Assembly: GCA_013177895.1 (NCBI GenBank)
Contig: JABLXV010000014.1
Span: forward strand, 1-55,182
From: Brevinematales bacterium
GTDB lineage: Bacteria; Spirochaetota; Brevinematia; Brevinematales; GWF1-51-8
Length of the DNA: 55,182 bases
Direction: 5' to 3'
Shown: piece after piece, positions 16,396-24,534 of the stretch
Layout of the letters: each line of letters opens with the position of its first letter
Position numbering within the stretch: position 1 is the first letter of the stretch
Program-made: the position numbers and the translations under genes
Notes under the pieces: generated by a model
What the model was told of the DNA's origin: nothing
Database searches by the model: none
What the model saw: the letters and a program-made list of their open reading frames with translations, nothing else

Positions 16396-17364
16396 ATGAC
16401 AGAACCAAACCCCGGAACACCCGCATCGTTCAAACGCGCCCCGTCTATCGACCATTTTCGCGGCCTTGCGCTCGTACTGATGATTATCGTCAACACCGCC
16501 GCTCTTTTTAACTCGATACCCGGGTGGATGAAGCATGCGGGGTGGGACGGATTCGCGTTTGCGGACGCTATCGCGCCGATGTTCCTTTTCGCGATAGGCC
16601 TTACCTCAGGCGCGTCGTTCAACCGGAGACGCGAAAAACACGGCATACCCAAAACAATCCTTCATTTCCTCCTGCGGAACATTCTGCTGATGAGCTTCGG
16701 GCTTGCGGGCACGCTCCTTTTGGGAAATCCGCTGATCGGCGGCGAGGAAATCCTGACATTGATCGGCGCCGCCGGAATCCTCTGTATCCCGTTCTGGTTC
16801 ATCCCGTCCTATCTGCGGGTAGTTGCCGGCTCGATTCTCCTGGGGGCATACGCCGTTCTATCGGCGGGTATCCTGCATCCCGCGGTCATGCTCTATGCGG
16901 ACTCGGGACTGGGAGGATGGGCGGCGCTGCCGGCGTGGATGTTCGTCATCCTGTTCGCGTCATGGGTGGGGGAACGTTTCGGCGCGGACAGCCGGGGGAG
17001 GCTCGCGGCGGGGATGATTCCCATCGCGATTGTGATGACCGCCGCCGGGGTTTTCGGGAACACGCTGATTCCCGTGAATAAGCATCTCGTCAGTTTCACT
17101 TATATCCTTCTTTCAAGCGGGATAGCGCTCGCGGGATATTACCTTTTTTATCGGGTGTTCGACCGGGGCGTGGGAGAATTCCTCCCGTTATCCGCGCCGG
17201 GGAAAAACTCCCTACTGATCTATATCACGAGCAGTGTCATAGGTATCATCCTGTCCGGGGAATACTCGCTTCTTATCGCGCTTGCATGGATTTCTTTCAA
17301 TCTGGGAATGAATATCCTGTTCGCGGTATTCCTCGATAAAAAAAAGCTCACCCTCAAGCTATAA
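16396..17364 (+). CDS. Multi-TM membrane acyltransferase, HGSNAT/DUF5009-like
   Basis: A 322-residue polytopic membrane protein with about eight to nine hydrophobic helices. The N-terminal signature SIDHFRGLALVLMIIVN, followed by FADAIAPMFLFAIGLT, is characteristic of the heparan-alpha-glucosaminide N-acetyltransferase-like / DUF5009-DUF1624 membrane acyltransferases, which move acyl groups across the membrane onto sugars. The substrate is not predictable. It follows ppk1 by 15 bp with GGGGGGT before the ATG, and a strong terminator lies ~120 bp downstream. Confidence 0.75.
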   Translation: MTEPNPGTPASFKRAPSIDHFRGLALVLMIIVNTAALFNSIPGWMKHAGWDGFAFADAIAPMFLFAIGLTSGASFNRRREKHGIPKTILHFLLRNILLMSFGLAGTLLLGNPLIGGEEILTLIGAAGILCIPFWFIPSYLRVVAGSILLGAYAVLSAGILHPAVMLYADSGLGGWAALPAWMFVILFASWVGERFGADSRGRLAAGMIPIAIVMTAAGVFGNTLIPVNKHLVSFTYILLSSGIALAGYYLFYRVFDRGVGEFLPLSAPGKNSLLIYITSSVIGIILSGEYSLLIALAWISFNLGMNILFAVFLDKKKLTLKL

Positions 17365-17484
17365 ATTTTCAAAACATTCTAACCTTTTCCTATAAATCCA
17401 GTCTCATTAAATGACAGCGAAAACACCCCCTTTCTATAGATCCGGCGTTTATGAACATGAAAAAAATCCGCTTCTCATTCGCCT

Positions 17485-17520
17485 AACACCCGCGGGCATG
17501 GCTCGCGGGTGTTTCATTTT
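17485..17520 (+). terminator. Rho-independent terminator after the ppx-ppk1 unit
   Basis: A perfect 10-bp stem, AACACCCGCG (17485-17494) with CGCGGGTGTT (17504-17513), a 9-nt loop and a following T-rich tail (CATTTT). It lies 120 bp after the acyltransferase stop and before the topA promoter. Confidence 0.75.
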
Positions 17521-17540
17521 ACCTTATTCTATTATAAAAC

Positions 17541-17569
17541 TTGATTTTCAGGTTCATATCGAGTAAAAT
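17541..17569 (+). promoter_or_regulatory. Promoter for topA
   Basis: TTGATT (17541-17546) and TAAAAT (17564-17569) separated by 17 bp; topA begins at 17618 after GGGAGG. Confidence 0.6.
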
Positions 17570-17617
17570 ATCTTCTTATATTATAGAAGAAAGTCATCAC
17601 CCGGGAGGCATGGTTTA

Positions 17618-19744
17618 ATGGCCGATACTAAAAAGAAGGCATCCGCTAAGAAAAAGACGGCGCATCTGAAAAAGCTGGTCATAGTGGAATCGCCGTCGAA
17701 AGCGGATACGATAAAGAAATACCTCGGCTCGGGTTATGAAGTCAAGGCCTCGGTGGGGCATCTGATCGACCTGCCGCGTTCCCGTATGGGGGTCAATCTC
17801 GAAACGTTCGAGCCGGACTACATCGTGATGCGGGATAAGTCGAAGGTGATGAAGGACCTGCGCGACTCCGCGAAGAACGCGTCCGAAATCATACTCGCGT
17901 CCGACCCCGACCGTGAGGGCGAGGCGATAGCGTTCCATATCCGCAACCATATGAACGAGAAGGTGCTGTCCAAGATAAAGAACCGCGAGGTTCCGATACG
18001 CCGTATTAAGTTCGAGGAAATCACCCAACCCGCCGTCCTCGAGGCGATCAATCATCCTATCGAGATCGATACCCGCCTTGTGAACGCCCAGCAGTCGCGC
18101 CGTGTGATCGACCGCCTGTTCGGTTACCAGCTCTCGCCGTTATTGTGGAAGAAAGTCAAATCCAAACTCTCCGCCGGGCGCGTACAGTCGGTCGCGTTAC
18201 GGATTATCTGCGAACGAGAGGACGAGATAGAAAAATTCGTCCCGGTGGAATACTGGGAGATCAAGGGACATTTTAAATCGAAGAAACACGCCCTGATCGG
18301 CGAACTTTCGAAGATCGGCGGGAAGAAGGCGGAAATACCCGATCAGGCGACAGCCGACCGTATCGAGAAGGAAGTCCTCGCCGGGAAATCCTCGATCGGT
18401 AATATCGCGGTGCGGCAGCAGAGCAGGAAAGCCCTGCCGCCGTTTATCACCAGTACCCTTCAGCAGGCCGCGAACAATTTGCTCGGGTACTCGTCCATCC
18501 GCACGATGATGATCGCGCAGGAGCTCTACGAGGGTATCAACCTCGGCAGTACCCGTACGGGTCTCATCACCTATATGCGTACGGACTCCACCCGTATCTC
18601 CCCGATCGCGATGGAGGCGGTGAGGAAGTATATCGCGGAAAACTTCGATAAAGAGTTTCTGCCCGATACGCCGAATGTTTACGCGAACAAGAAGTCCGCG
18701 CAGGACGCCCACGAGGCTATCCGCGCGAGCGATGTGACTCTCCACCCGGATAAAATTAAAAGCTACCTGACTGCCGACCAGTATAAATTATACAACCTCA
18801 TCTGGCGGCGGTTTGTCGCCTCACAGATGACTCCCTCGCAGACCGAGACCTATACGATCGAGATCGAGAACGGCGATAAGCTGTTCACCGCGTCCGATTC
18901 CCATACGGTGTTCGAGGGATACCAGGCCGTGTACCAGTTCTCCAAGTCCAAGAAGGAGAAGATGCTCCCGCGCGACCTCAAGAAGGGCGACGAACTGACG
19001 GTAACGAAGATCGACAAGGATCAGAAGTTTACCGAGCCGCCTCCGCGTTATACCGACGCGTCGCTCGTCAAGACGATGGAGGAGCTCGGAATCGGACGGC
19101 CGTCCACCTACGCCCCGACGATATTTACCCTCACCAAACGTTATTATATCATGAAGTCCGGCAAGAGCCTTACCCCGACCGAACTCGGGCGGGTAGTGAA
19201 CCGGCTCCTCGTGGACAATTTCCCCGACCTCATCAACGTGGGATTTACCGCGAAGATGGAGGACGAGTTGGACGAGGTGGAGGAGGGCGGCAAAGAATGG
19301 AAGGGAGTCGTCCGTCATTTCTACGAACCGTTTACCCATGTACTGACTAAGGCCTACGAGCAGATAGACAACCTGAAGGGGAGTTTCGACGAGGAGACCG
19401 AGTTCGTCTGCGAGAAATGCGGGAAAAAGATGCTGAAGAAGCTCGGACGTTTCGGGTATTTTCTCGCGTGCTCCGGGTGGCCGGATTGCCGGAACGCCAA
19501 ACCGTTACCGTTAGGAAGATGTCCCAAGTGCGAGACGGGACAGGTAGTCAAGAAAAAGGGCGGCAGGGGAAAATTCTTCTACGGGTGCTCGACCTACCCG
19601 GAATGCGATTTCGCGACATTCCTCGAACCGTCGAAGGAATCCTGCCCGAACGACGGGAGCGTCCTTTTCAATAAACGAGAGAAAGGGGAAACAAAACTAA
19701 TCTGTCTGAAGGAAGGATGCGGATATGAGAAGCCTGCTGAGTAG
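17618..19744 (+). CDS. topA: DNA topoisomerase I
   Basis: A 708-residue type IA topoisomerase that relaxes negatively supercoiled DNA. A Lys-rich N-terminal tail (~20 residues) precedes the Toprim domain (VIVESPSKADTIKKYLG, SDPDREGEAIAFHI). The catalytic Tyr319 is in GLITYMRTDSTR, the same residue number as in E. coli. The C-terminus has three four-Cys zinc-ribbon modules (CEKCGKK...C..WPDC, CPKC...C..YPEC, CPND...C..GC). The last 20 bases overlap the next gene. Confidence 0.97.
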   Translation: MADTKKKASAKKKTAHLKKLVIVESPSKADTIKKYLGSGYEVKASVGHLIDLPRSRMGVNLETFEPDYIVMRDKSKVMKDLRDSAKNASEIILASDPDREGEAIAFHIRNHMNEKVLSKIKNREVPIRRIKFEEITQPAVLEAINHPIEIDTRLVNAQQSRRVIDRLFGYQLSPLLWKKVKSKLSAGRVQSVALRIICEREDEIEKFVPVEYWEIKGHFKSKKHALIGELSKIGGKKAEIPDQATADRIEKEVLAGKSSIGNIAVRQQSRKALPPFITSTLQQAANNLLGYSSIRTMMIAQELYEGINLGSTRTGLITYMRTDSTRISPIAMEAVRKYIAENFDKEFLPDTPNVYANKKSAQDAHEAIRASDVTLHPDKIKSYLTADQYKLYNLIWRRFVASQMTPSQTETYTIEIENGDKLFTASDSHTVFEGYQAVYQFSKSKKEKMLPRDLKKGDELTVTKIDKDQKFTEPPPRYTDASLVKTMEELGIGRPSTYAPTIFTLTKRYYIMKSGKSLTPTELGRVVNRLLVDNFPDLINVGFTAKMEDELDEVEEGGKEWKGVVRHFYEPFTHVLTKAYEQIDNLKGSFDEETEFVCEKCGKKMLKKLGRFGYFLACSGWPDCRNAKPLPLGRCPKCETGQVVKKKGGRGKFFYGCSTYPECDFATFLEPSKESCPNDGSVLFNKREKGETKLICLKEGCGYEKPAE

Positions 19745-21014
19745 CCTGATATTCCTCGCGGTGTTCGCCAATGCGGCATTGGCGGCGAACGCCACTGTCA
19801 ACGAGATCAACGCGCCGATCTATAAAAACCCGATGGTGGAATCCCCGATGGGATACCTTCAGGTCGGGATGAGCGTCAAGATAGAAAAGGAGCAGGGGGA
19901 TTTCTACCTGATATCCAACGGGTGGCTCCGGGGGTGGATTTCCAAACCGGCGATAGCCCCGGTTCCGGCGGGCGCGCCCAATGTCAAGGAGAAGGTCATC
20001 CTCTCCGAGCGTATCTACGCCGAGAGCGGAAAGAACTATCTCGTCTATTACTATAACAACTTTATCTACAAGACCGACATTGTTACTCACGAGGTGGTCT
20101 CCGCCCTGGACGTGGGGTCCATCAACGCGATCTATCCGTCGTACGGCGGGGAATACTTCCTTCTAGAGGGGGTGTATACCAACGGGACGGACAGTTATTC
20201 GTACCGTGTCGTGAATATCAAGAACGGGAAAAGCATGTTTATCGGGGTGTTCGACCACCAGAAGGCGTATATCTATTCCATCGATTTTACGACTGACGAT
20301 AAGTATTTCGTGATGAGCTTTCAGTGTGGGACGAAAAAATCCGCGGCGGTTTATGTGACCGAACGCGGGGAGTTTGTCGCCTACGCCAACGGGATCGAAT
20401 CCGCCAAGTGGTACGGCAGTATCCTGATTATGAATAATAAGGAAAATTTCTGGACGGTCGATTTCAATAAGCGGAACGACGATCCAAATATCGGGGTTCG
20501 GCCGGAAAACATCCTAGCCCCGGTCAGCAAGGACTGGATTGTGGACAATCTGGTGGAGTTCGACATATTCGGCAACAATATTCTTATCGCCGCGAAAAAA
20601 GGGGTGGTCTCCCTCAATATTACCAATAAAACGGTCAACACTACCCCGTTCAACGGACTCCTGGTCGATTCGTCCGGGACATATAATTATTATCTCGCGA
20701 GTTCGGGCGGGATATTGAAAAATGTCGCGAAGAACGAGACTTTGAAGGATTTCTCCGGCGTGAAGCCGAATTATAAGTTCGAACGTTTCCTCGAGGATAA
20801 AATCCTGTATTATCAGGTCAAGGACAAAATCGAGACGCTCTATCTTTATAACCCCGTCCTGAATACCAAGTACAAGTATAAGGCGATCAACGAGATCGAA
20901 GCGTGGAATTCCCAGGGGGTAGTCGCGGAAAGTGTGGCCGATAAAAATATCGTAATGATCGCGATAGAGAACCCTACCGAGGAAAAATTTTCGTATATCC
21001 TGCTGAAGGAGTAG
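19725..21014 (+). CDS. Exported protein: SH3-like domain plus beta-propeller-like region
   Basis: A 429-residue predicted periplasmic protein. It starts with a signal peptide (MRSLLSSLIFLAVFANAALAA, cleavage after ALA). Residues ~23-75 resemble a bacterial SH3 domain (INAPIYKNPMVESPMGYLQVGMSVKI...GWISKP). The rest is beta-rich with repeated blade-like segments. There is no lipobox. The start lies inside the 3' end of topA with AAGGAAGG before it, so translation is coupled to topA, although a functional link is doubtful. Function unknown. Confidence 0.75.
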   Translation: MRSLLSSLIFLAVFANAALAANATVNEINAPIYKNPMVESPMGYLQVGMSVKIEKEQGDFYLISNGWLRGWISKPAIAPVPAGAPNVKEKVILSERIYAESGKNYLVYYYNNFIYKTDIVTHEVVSALDVGSINAIYPSYGGEYFLLEGVYTNGTDSYSYRVVNIKNGKSMFIGVFDHQKAYIYSIDFTTDDKYFVMSFQCGTKKSAAVYVTERGEFVAYANGIESAKWYGSILIMNNKENFWTVDFNKRNDDPNIGVRPENILAPVSKDWIVDNLVEFDIFGNNILIAAKKGVVSLNITNKTVNTTPFNGLLVDSSGTYNYYLASSGGILKNVAKNETLKDFSGVKPNYKFERFLEDKILYYQVKDKIETLYLYNPVLNTKYKYKAINEIEAWNSQGVVAESVADKNIVMIAIENPTEEKFSYILLKE

Positions 21015-21061
21015 CCCGGTAACCGGTCTTCGCGGGCATGAGGCGGCCTTGCCTATGTGGA

Positions 21062-21838
21062 CTAGTTTTTAATAAAGAGGAATTTCTTCGATAGTTCGAT
21101 AGTTTTCCCGTCGATAGATTTCGCGCGGATATAGATAAAATACGACCCCGATTTCAGGGTGTTTTTATTTTTGTCGTCCTCCGGCATCCAGAAAAACTCA
21201 TAATACCCCTGCGAAAGTTTCTGCTGCTTCTGCACATAATGCACAATAGTACCGTATTCGTCGTATACTATCATATCGATTACCGACGGGATTCTGAGGT
21301 TGATATTAATCGTCAGGTTCGTGATGCCGTAGAAGCAAAGTTCCGGCCCTATGGTGAATTCCTCAGGGCGGATGATTTCACGCGGGATACGTTTCAGCCC
21401 GAACGAGAAGAGTTGCAGATTAGTCCCGTGGAACTCGATCATCAGGTAGATTTCCTTTTTAAATATATTCGTCAGGGTGAGAAACCCGGTTTGAGAGAAA
21501 TCCTTCTTTACGAGTATTTCATCGCTGACGGAATCCCTGACGATCATAGTTACATAGGAATCGGTAGAACTGTTTTTAATGTTCAGGAAAGCGCTGTACG
21601 GCAGGAATTCGGATCCGGTAAAAATGTCGTACGACCTGACCCACGAGTTGGTGGGATCGGCCGCGCTGATGCATTCGCCCTTCACGGAAATATTATCGTA
21701 ATCGAGAAATAACGCGTAGGGGTTTCCGATCTCGGGCTTGAATTTGATGATATCGTTCTCGCCCCATTCCAGCGCGAATAACGGGATAGCGGCTACCGAA
21801 AGTATGATCAGCGAAATGAAATTTCGCACCGGCTTCAT
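21062..21838 (-). CDS. Exported protein with FlgD-Ig-like C-terminus
   Basis: A 258-residue exported protein. The signal peptide ends near IPLFALEWGEND. The C-terminal ~85 residues (INLRIPSVIDMIVYDEYG, then GYYEFFWMPEDDKN, then LKSGSYFIYIRAKS) have the pattern of FlgD-Ig-like domains seen at the end of many secreted proteins. The N-terminal half is beta-rich and unrecognised. The start overlaps the stop of the preceding membrane-protein gene (ATGA); it is the last gene of a four-gene minus-strand operon. Confidence 0.75.
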   Translation of the reverse strand: MKPVRNFISLIILSVAAIPLFALEWGENDIIKFKPEIGNPYALFLDYDNISVKGECISAADPTNSWVRSYDIFTGSEFLPYSAFLNIKNSSTDSYVTMIVRDSVSDEILVKKDFSQTGFLTLTNIFKKEIYLMIEFHGTNLQLFSFGLKRIPREIIRPEEFTIGPELCFYGITNLTININLRIPSVIDMIVYDEYGTIVHYVQKQQKLSQGYYEFFWMPEDDKNKNTLKSGSYFIYIRAKSIDGKTIELSKKFLFIKN

Positions 21839-22893
21839 TTCTCATGCTCCGACTGCCCGATATAATGCTCGATCCATTCGAGGTTCCGATCGGTTTTTTC
21901 CTCGTCCGCCATTTCTTCCTCTTCTGCTTTTTTCGGGGCTGCCGGGATATCTATCACAACATTTTTATTCTCTTTTTTGAGCAGGGCACTCTCCGATTTC
22001 AGATAGGCCGACACCCGACGGTCTATAAAGTAGATAAACACGCCCATAGCGCAGAAGAGCGCCAGTTTCAGGAACAGGAGGAGGTAGCTGACGAAGCTGC
22101 GCGACGGGTAGACGACACCGGCATACCCGATATTAAATTCCCCGACTTTCAGCGGTATCTTTTTCAGGATATTGAACCCGGTGTATATTTCGTCTTTTGT
22201 CTGTAATTGCTCCTTGTATTGGCGGAATTCGTCGATCGAGAAACGGTCGTTGCGGATCAGCGTATCGCCGATATAGATGAACGCGGGCATGGGGTTACTT
22301 TTTATCAATTCGGCAAGCGCGCTGAAATCGTACAGCGCGATGACCTCGAAGTCGAAGTCGAGGAACGGGTCTTCGCCCTTCCTGATGAGGCCGTAGAGGT
22401 TCTTAAAGTTCATGGCGATGATCCGGTTCGTGAATTCGTAAAACTCGATCTGGAAACTTTCCGACCCCGATTTATAGATCACGTTCAGCTTTTTATCGAT
22501 AATGATCAGGTCTTTGAAATCGGAGTAAGGGGCGAAGTACTCGTGGGTAAGGTCGCCGATCTCGGTGAGTTCCCGCGAGACGCAATAGTAAAAAATCTGG
22601 TCGTAGAATCGCTGGTCGGTGGTGTATTTTTCCAGAGTGTGGGAACGCTCAATCATCAGCATATTCATGTTGGTCTGAAACTCAGTTACCTGCGCGATAG
22701 TCTCGTTAAAGTAGGGGTCGTTCAGGAAAAATCCCCTGATGCCGAGGTATACCGATATGACCGCGCCGGACACGGGGTTGCTGTCCGCGATCGTCTTGCC
22801 CTGCTGGAGCGATTCGAAGACCACGATATTGACAAGGAACACGATCAGCACTACGAATAGAAAGATTTTTATCCCCAGGTAAATTCTCGACAT
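21835..22893 (-). CDS. Two-TM membrane protein with extracytoplasmic sensor-like domain
   Basis: A 352-residue protein with one hydrophobic helix near the N-terminus (YLGIKIFLFVVLIVFLVNIVV) and another at about 275-295, flanking a ~230-residue region that should lie outside the membrane. A short acidic cytoplasmic tail follows. The layout is that of Cache-type sensor modules, but no HAMP, kinase or chemotaxis domain follows. ATG 22893 with GGCGGGGG upstream is preferred over an in-frame ATG 45 bases earlier that would run into aroK. Unknown function; it may scaffold or sense with its exported operon partner. Confidence 0.7.
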   Translation of the reverse strand: MSRIYLGIKIFLFVVLIVFLVNIVVFESLQQGKTIADSNPVSGAVISVYLGIRGFFLNDPYFNETIAQVTEFQTNMNMLMIERSHTLEKYTTDQRFYDQIFYYCVSRELTEIGDLTHEYFAPYSDFKDLIIIDKKLNVIYKSGSESFQIEFYEFTNRIIAMNFKNLYGLIRKGEDPFLDFDFEVIALYDFSALAELIKSNPMPAFIYIGDTLIRNDRFSIDEFRQYKEQLQTKDEIYTGFNILKKIPLKVGEFNIGYAGVVYPSRSFVSYLLLFLKLALFCAMGVFIYFIDRRVSAYLKSESALLKKENKNVVIDIPAAPKKAEEEEMADEEKTDRNLEWIEHYIGQSEHEK

Positions 22894-22901
22894 ACCCCCG
22901 C

Positions 22902-23405
22902 CTATAATCCGACTTTGTTCCGTATCATCCGCACGCATTCCGCGAGCGGCGTTTTCCCGGTATCTATCACTACTTCCGCGACTTCTTCATAGAACGCGCG
23001 GCGTTTATTTAAAAGTTCTTTAATCTCGTCCATCGGATCTTTCCCGGTCAGGGACGGACGGTTCGTATCCCGGTGTATCCGTTGGAATATCACTTCGGGG
23101 GACGCGGTCAGGTACGCGCGGAAACCCCGTTCCATTATTATCCGGCGGTTTCCCTCGCTGAGGATAATCCCGCCGCCTGTGGAAATCACCGCGCCGTCTC
23201 CCGACGTGACGTTTGCGAGCGCCGAGCTCTCCATCTCCCGGAAACGCGGCTCGCCGTACTCGGCGAATATCTCCGGGATCGTTATCCCGTTCGCGCGCAC
23301 GACCTCATCGTCGGTATCGATAAAACGGTATCCCAGTTCGGCGGCGAGTTCCCTGCCGAGCGTGGTCTTGCCGGCGCCGCGGTATCCTACGAGGATGATA
23401 TTCAT
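22902..23405 (-). CDS. aroK: Shikimate kinase
   Basis: A 167-residue P-loop kinase phosphorylating shikimate at O3 in the chorismate pathway. Walker A is GYRGAGKTT (7-15), the substrate Asp pair is in FIDTDDEVV, the shikimate-binding Arg is in GEPRFREMES, then STGGGII and the lid RPSL. Size is normal. It overlaps the upstream gene by four bases and ends 8 bp before the sensor-like gene, so it is embedded in an envelope-protein operon rather than with other aro genes. Confidence 0.95.
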   Translation of the reverse strand: MNIILVGYRGAGKTTLGRELAAELGYRFIDTDDEVVRANGITIPEIFAEYGEPRFREMESSALANVTSGDGAVISTGGGIILSEGNRRIIMERGFRAYLTASPEVIFQRIHRDTNRPSLTGKDPMDEIKELLNKRRAFYEEVAEVVIDTGKTPLAECVRMIRNKVGL

Positions 23406-23818
23406 ACCGCCGGCCTCATCCCGGCGACCAGGAAAATATTCCCGGCCAGTATAATCAGCACCGCCACCCCGCCGATCAGGAACAGGCGGTATTTGATGAA
23501 GCTGAAATCGGATTCGGGGAACGTGTTCTTGATCTGGTCGTTCACATACTCCTCGTCGTAACGGAAAATCACGGTCGAGGGCAGTTTTTTCCCGTTCAGC
23601 GCGAGCAGGTTCGGGTCGGGCTCGGACAGGTGCTTGAGGTGCGTCAGTTGAAGGCGCATATTTTCAAGCTCGACCTGTAGCTTTTTCTTCTCGTGCTCCA
23701 TCCGGTAGATTTTATCGATCTTCTCGAGATTATCGATAATTCCCCCCTGGCTGAACGAGAAGGCGAACAGTACGTAGAACGCGATTACATTAAAAATAAT
23801 AAGGTAGATATACTTCAT
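23402..23818 (-). CDS. Small membrane coiled-coil protein, FtsB/DivIC-like layout
   Basis: A 138-residue protein. An N-terminal membrane helix (YLIIFNVIAFYVLFAF) is followed by a coiled coil (IDNLEKIDKIYRMEHEKKKL...ENMRLQLTHL) and a second hydrophobic helix near the C-terminus (LFLIGGVAVLIILAGNIF). The first half has the plan of FtsB/DivIC septum proteins, but the second helix is extra and the identity is unproven. First gene of the operon; its TGA overlaps the aroK ATG. Confidence 0.6.
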   Translation of the reverse strand: MKYIYLIIFNVIAFYVLFAFSFSQGGIIDNLEKIDKIYRMEHEKKKLQVELENMRLQLTHLKHLSEPDPNLLALNGKKLPSTVIFRYDEEYVNDQIKNTFPESDFSFIKYRLFLIGGVAVLIILAGNIFLVAGMRPAV

Positions 23819-23902
23819 GCCGCATCCTTCTATGGACTATAATAATATTCGGCATAAATATAAATTGGAATTAGAGTTGGCGGGATGCAGGAGGGTGATT
23901 TT

Positions 23903-23931
23903 TTGATTATCGCCTTCCGGCGGTGTATAAT
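23903..23931 (+). promoter_or_regulatory. Promoter for the Cys-rich small protein
   Basis: TTGATT (23903-23908) and TATAAT (23926-23931) are 17 bp apart. The spacer contains a small palindrome (CGCC-TTCC-GGCG) that could be an operator. Confidence 0.6.
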
Positions 23932-23965
23932 GGGATCGCCCTGATTTTCACAAAGGAGCGCGCCG

Positions 23966-24169
23966 ATGGAATGCGGAAAAAGCCGGAATCTGAAAAATTG
24001 CGCCTGTAGTTATCCGTCCTGCGAACGGAAGGGGCTCTGCTGCGAATGTGTGGAATATCACAGAAGGAACGACGAACTCCCCGCGTGCTTCTTCCCGCCC
24101 GGTATCGAGCGTACCTATGACCGGAGTTACCGGCGTTTCGCGGAGTATGTCGTCGGTATAAAAAAATAG
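23966..24169 (+). CDS. Cys-rich small protein, DUF6485-like
   Basis: A 67-residue soluble protein with six cysteines in the first ~41 residues (NCACSYPSC, GLCCECVEYH, PACFFP), which probably bind metal. The pattern, including ELPACFFP and ERTYDRS, matches my recollection of the DUF6485 family, whose function is unknown. A strong ribosome site (AAAGGAG) and a good promoter argue that it is real. Monocistronic. Confidence 0.8.
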   Translation: MECGKSRNLKNCACSYPSCERKGLCCECVEYHRRNDELPACFFPPGIERTYDRSYRRFAEYVVGIKK

Positions 24170-24189
24170 TCCCCGATAGGAAGATTCCC

Positions 24190-24218
24190 TTGACAGATTT
24201 CCCAGCCGGGAATACAAT
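24190..24218 (+). promoter_or_regulatory. Near-consensus promoter with no evident ORF longer than 15 codons downstream
   Basis: TTGACA (24190-24195) and TACAAT (24213-24218), spacing 17 bp, predicting initiation near 24225. It directs transcription into the small structured region at 24248-24305 and on toward rsgA. Confidence 0.65.
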
Positions 24219-24247
24219 GATATATCAAATAAACAGAGGAGCAGAAG

Positions 24248-24305
24248 ATGAGTGTCCGAATAATTCGAGTTTCAACCCGCGGGGTTGGGTTCTGACGGAG
24301 GACAC
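24248..24305 (+). ncRNA. Candidate structured leader RNA / 15-codon leader peptide
   Basis: Behind the promoter, GAGGAG precedes an ATG at 24248 opening a 15-codon frame (MSVRIIRVSTRGVGF) that stops at 24293-24295. The same bases can fold into a three-way junction: GTGTCC (24252-24257) with GGACAC (24300-24305), CGAA/TTCG around a TAA loop, and AACCC (24274-24278) with GGGTT (24282-24286). It matches no riboswitch class I recognise. The 365-bp gene-free stretch 24170-24534 holds this, an intergenic repeat and the rsgA ribosome site. Confidence 0.35.
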
Positions 24306-24335
24306 CGTTAGGGAGAGTTGACAAATATTTTCTGT

Positions 24336-24420
24336 AATTGCGAGGCAGAGCCGAAGCAATCTATTTTTATACTAAAATGAATAAAACAGACTGCTTCGAT
24401 GCGTTGCATCTCGCAGTGAC
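24336..24420. repeat. Dispersed two-part palindromic intergenic element, copy 2
   Basis: ATTGCGAGGCAGAGCCGAAGCAATCTAT, then an AT-rich spacer, then GACTGCTTCGATGCG/TTGCATCTCGCAGTGAC. Same plan as the copies at 11.4 and 28.9 kb; the first part pairs ATTGC with GCAAT and the second CTGC with GCAG. Confidence 0.75.
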
Positions 24421-24534
24421 TGTGATTTCAGTTTGTTAGCGATCCTTACAAGAAGGCTCTTTCACTTTTCAATTTTACCCTTCTTTAACGGTTTCTCCGC
24501 CGTGTGACGCGTATTGTTATGGAGGAATCGAATC

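Noticed and set aside
24252-24305. Known riboswitch (fluoride, glycine, guanidine or preQ1 types considered)
   Set aside because: None of the conserved cores I remember for these classes is present; kept only as an unclassified structured region.
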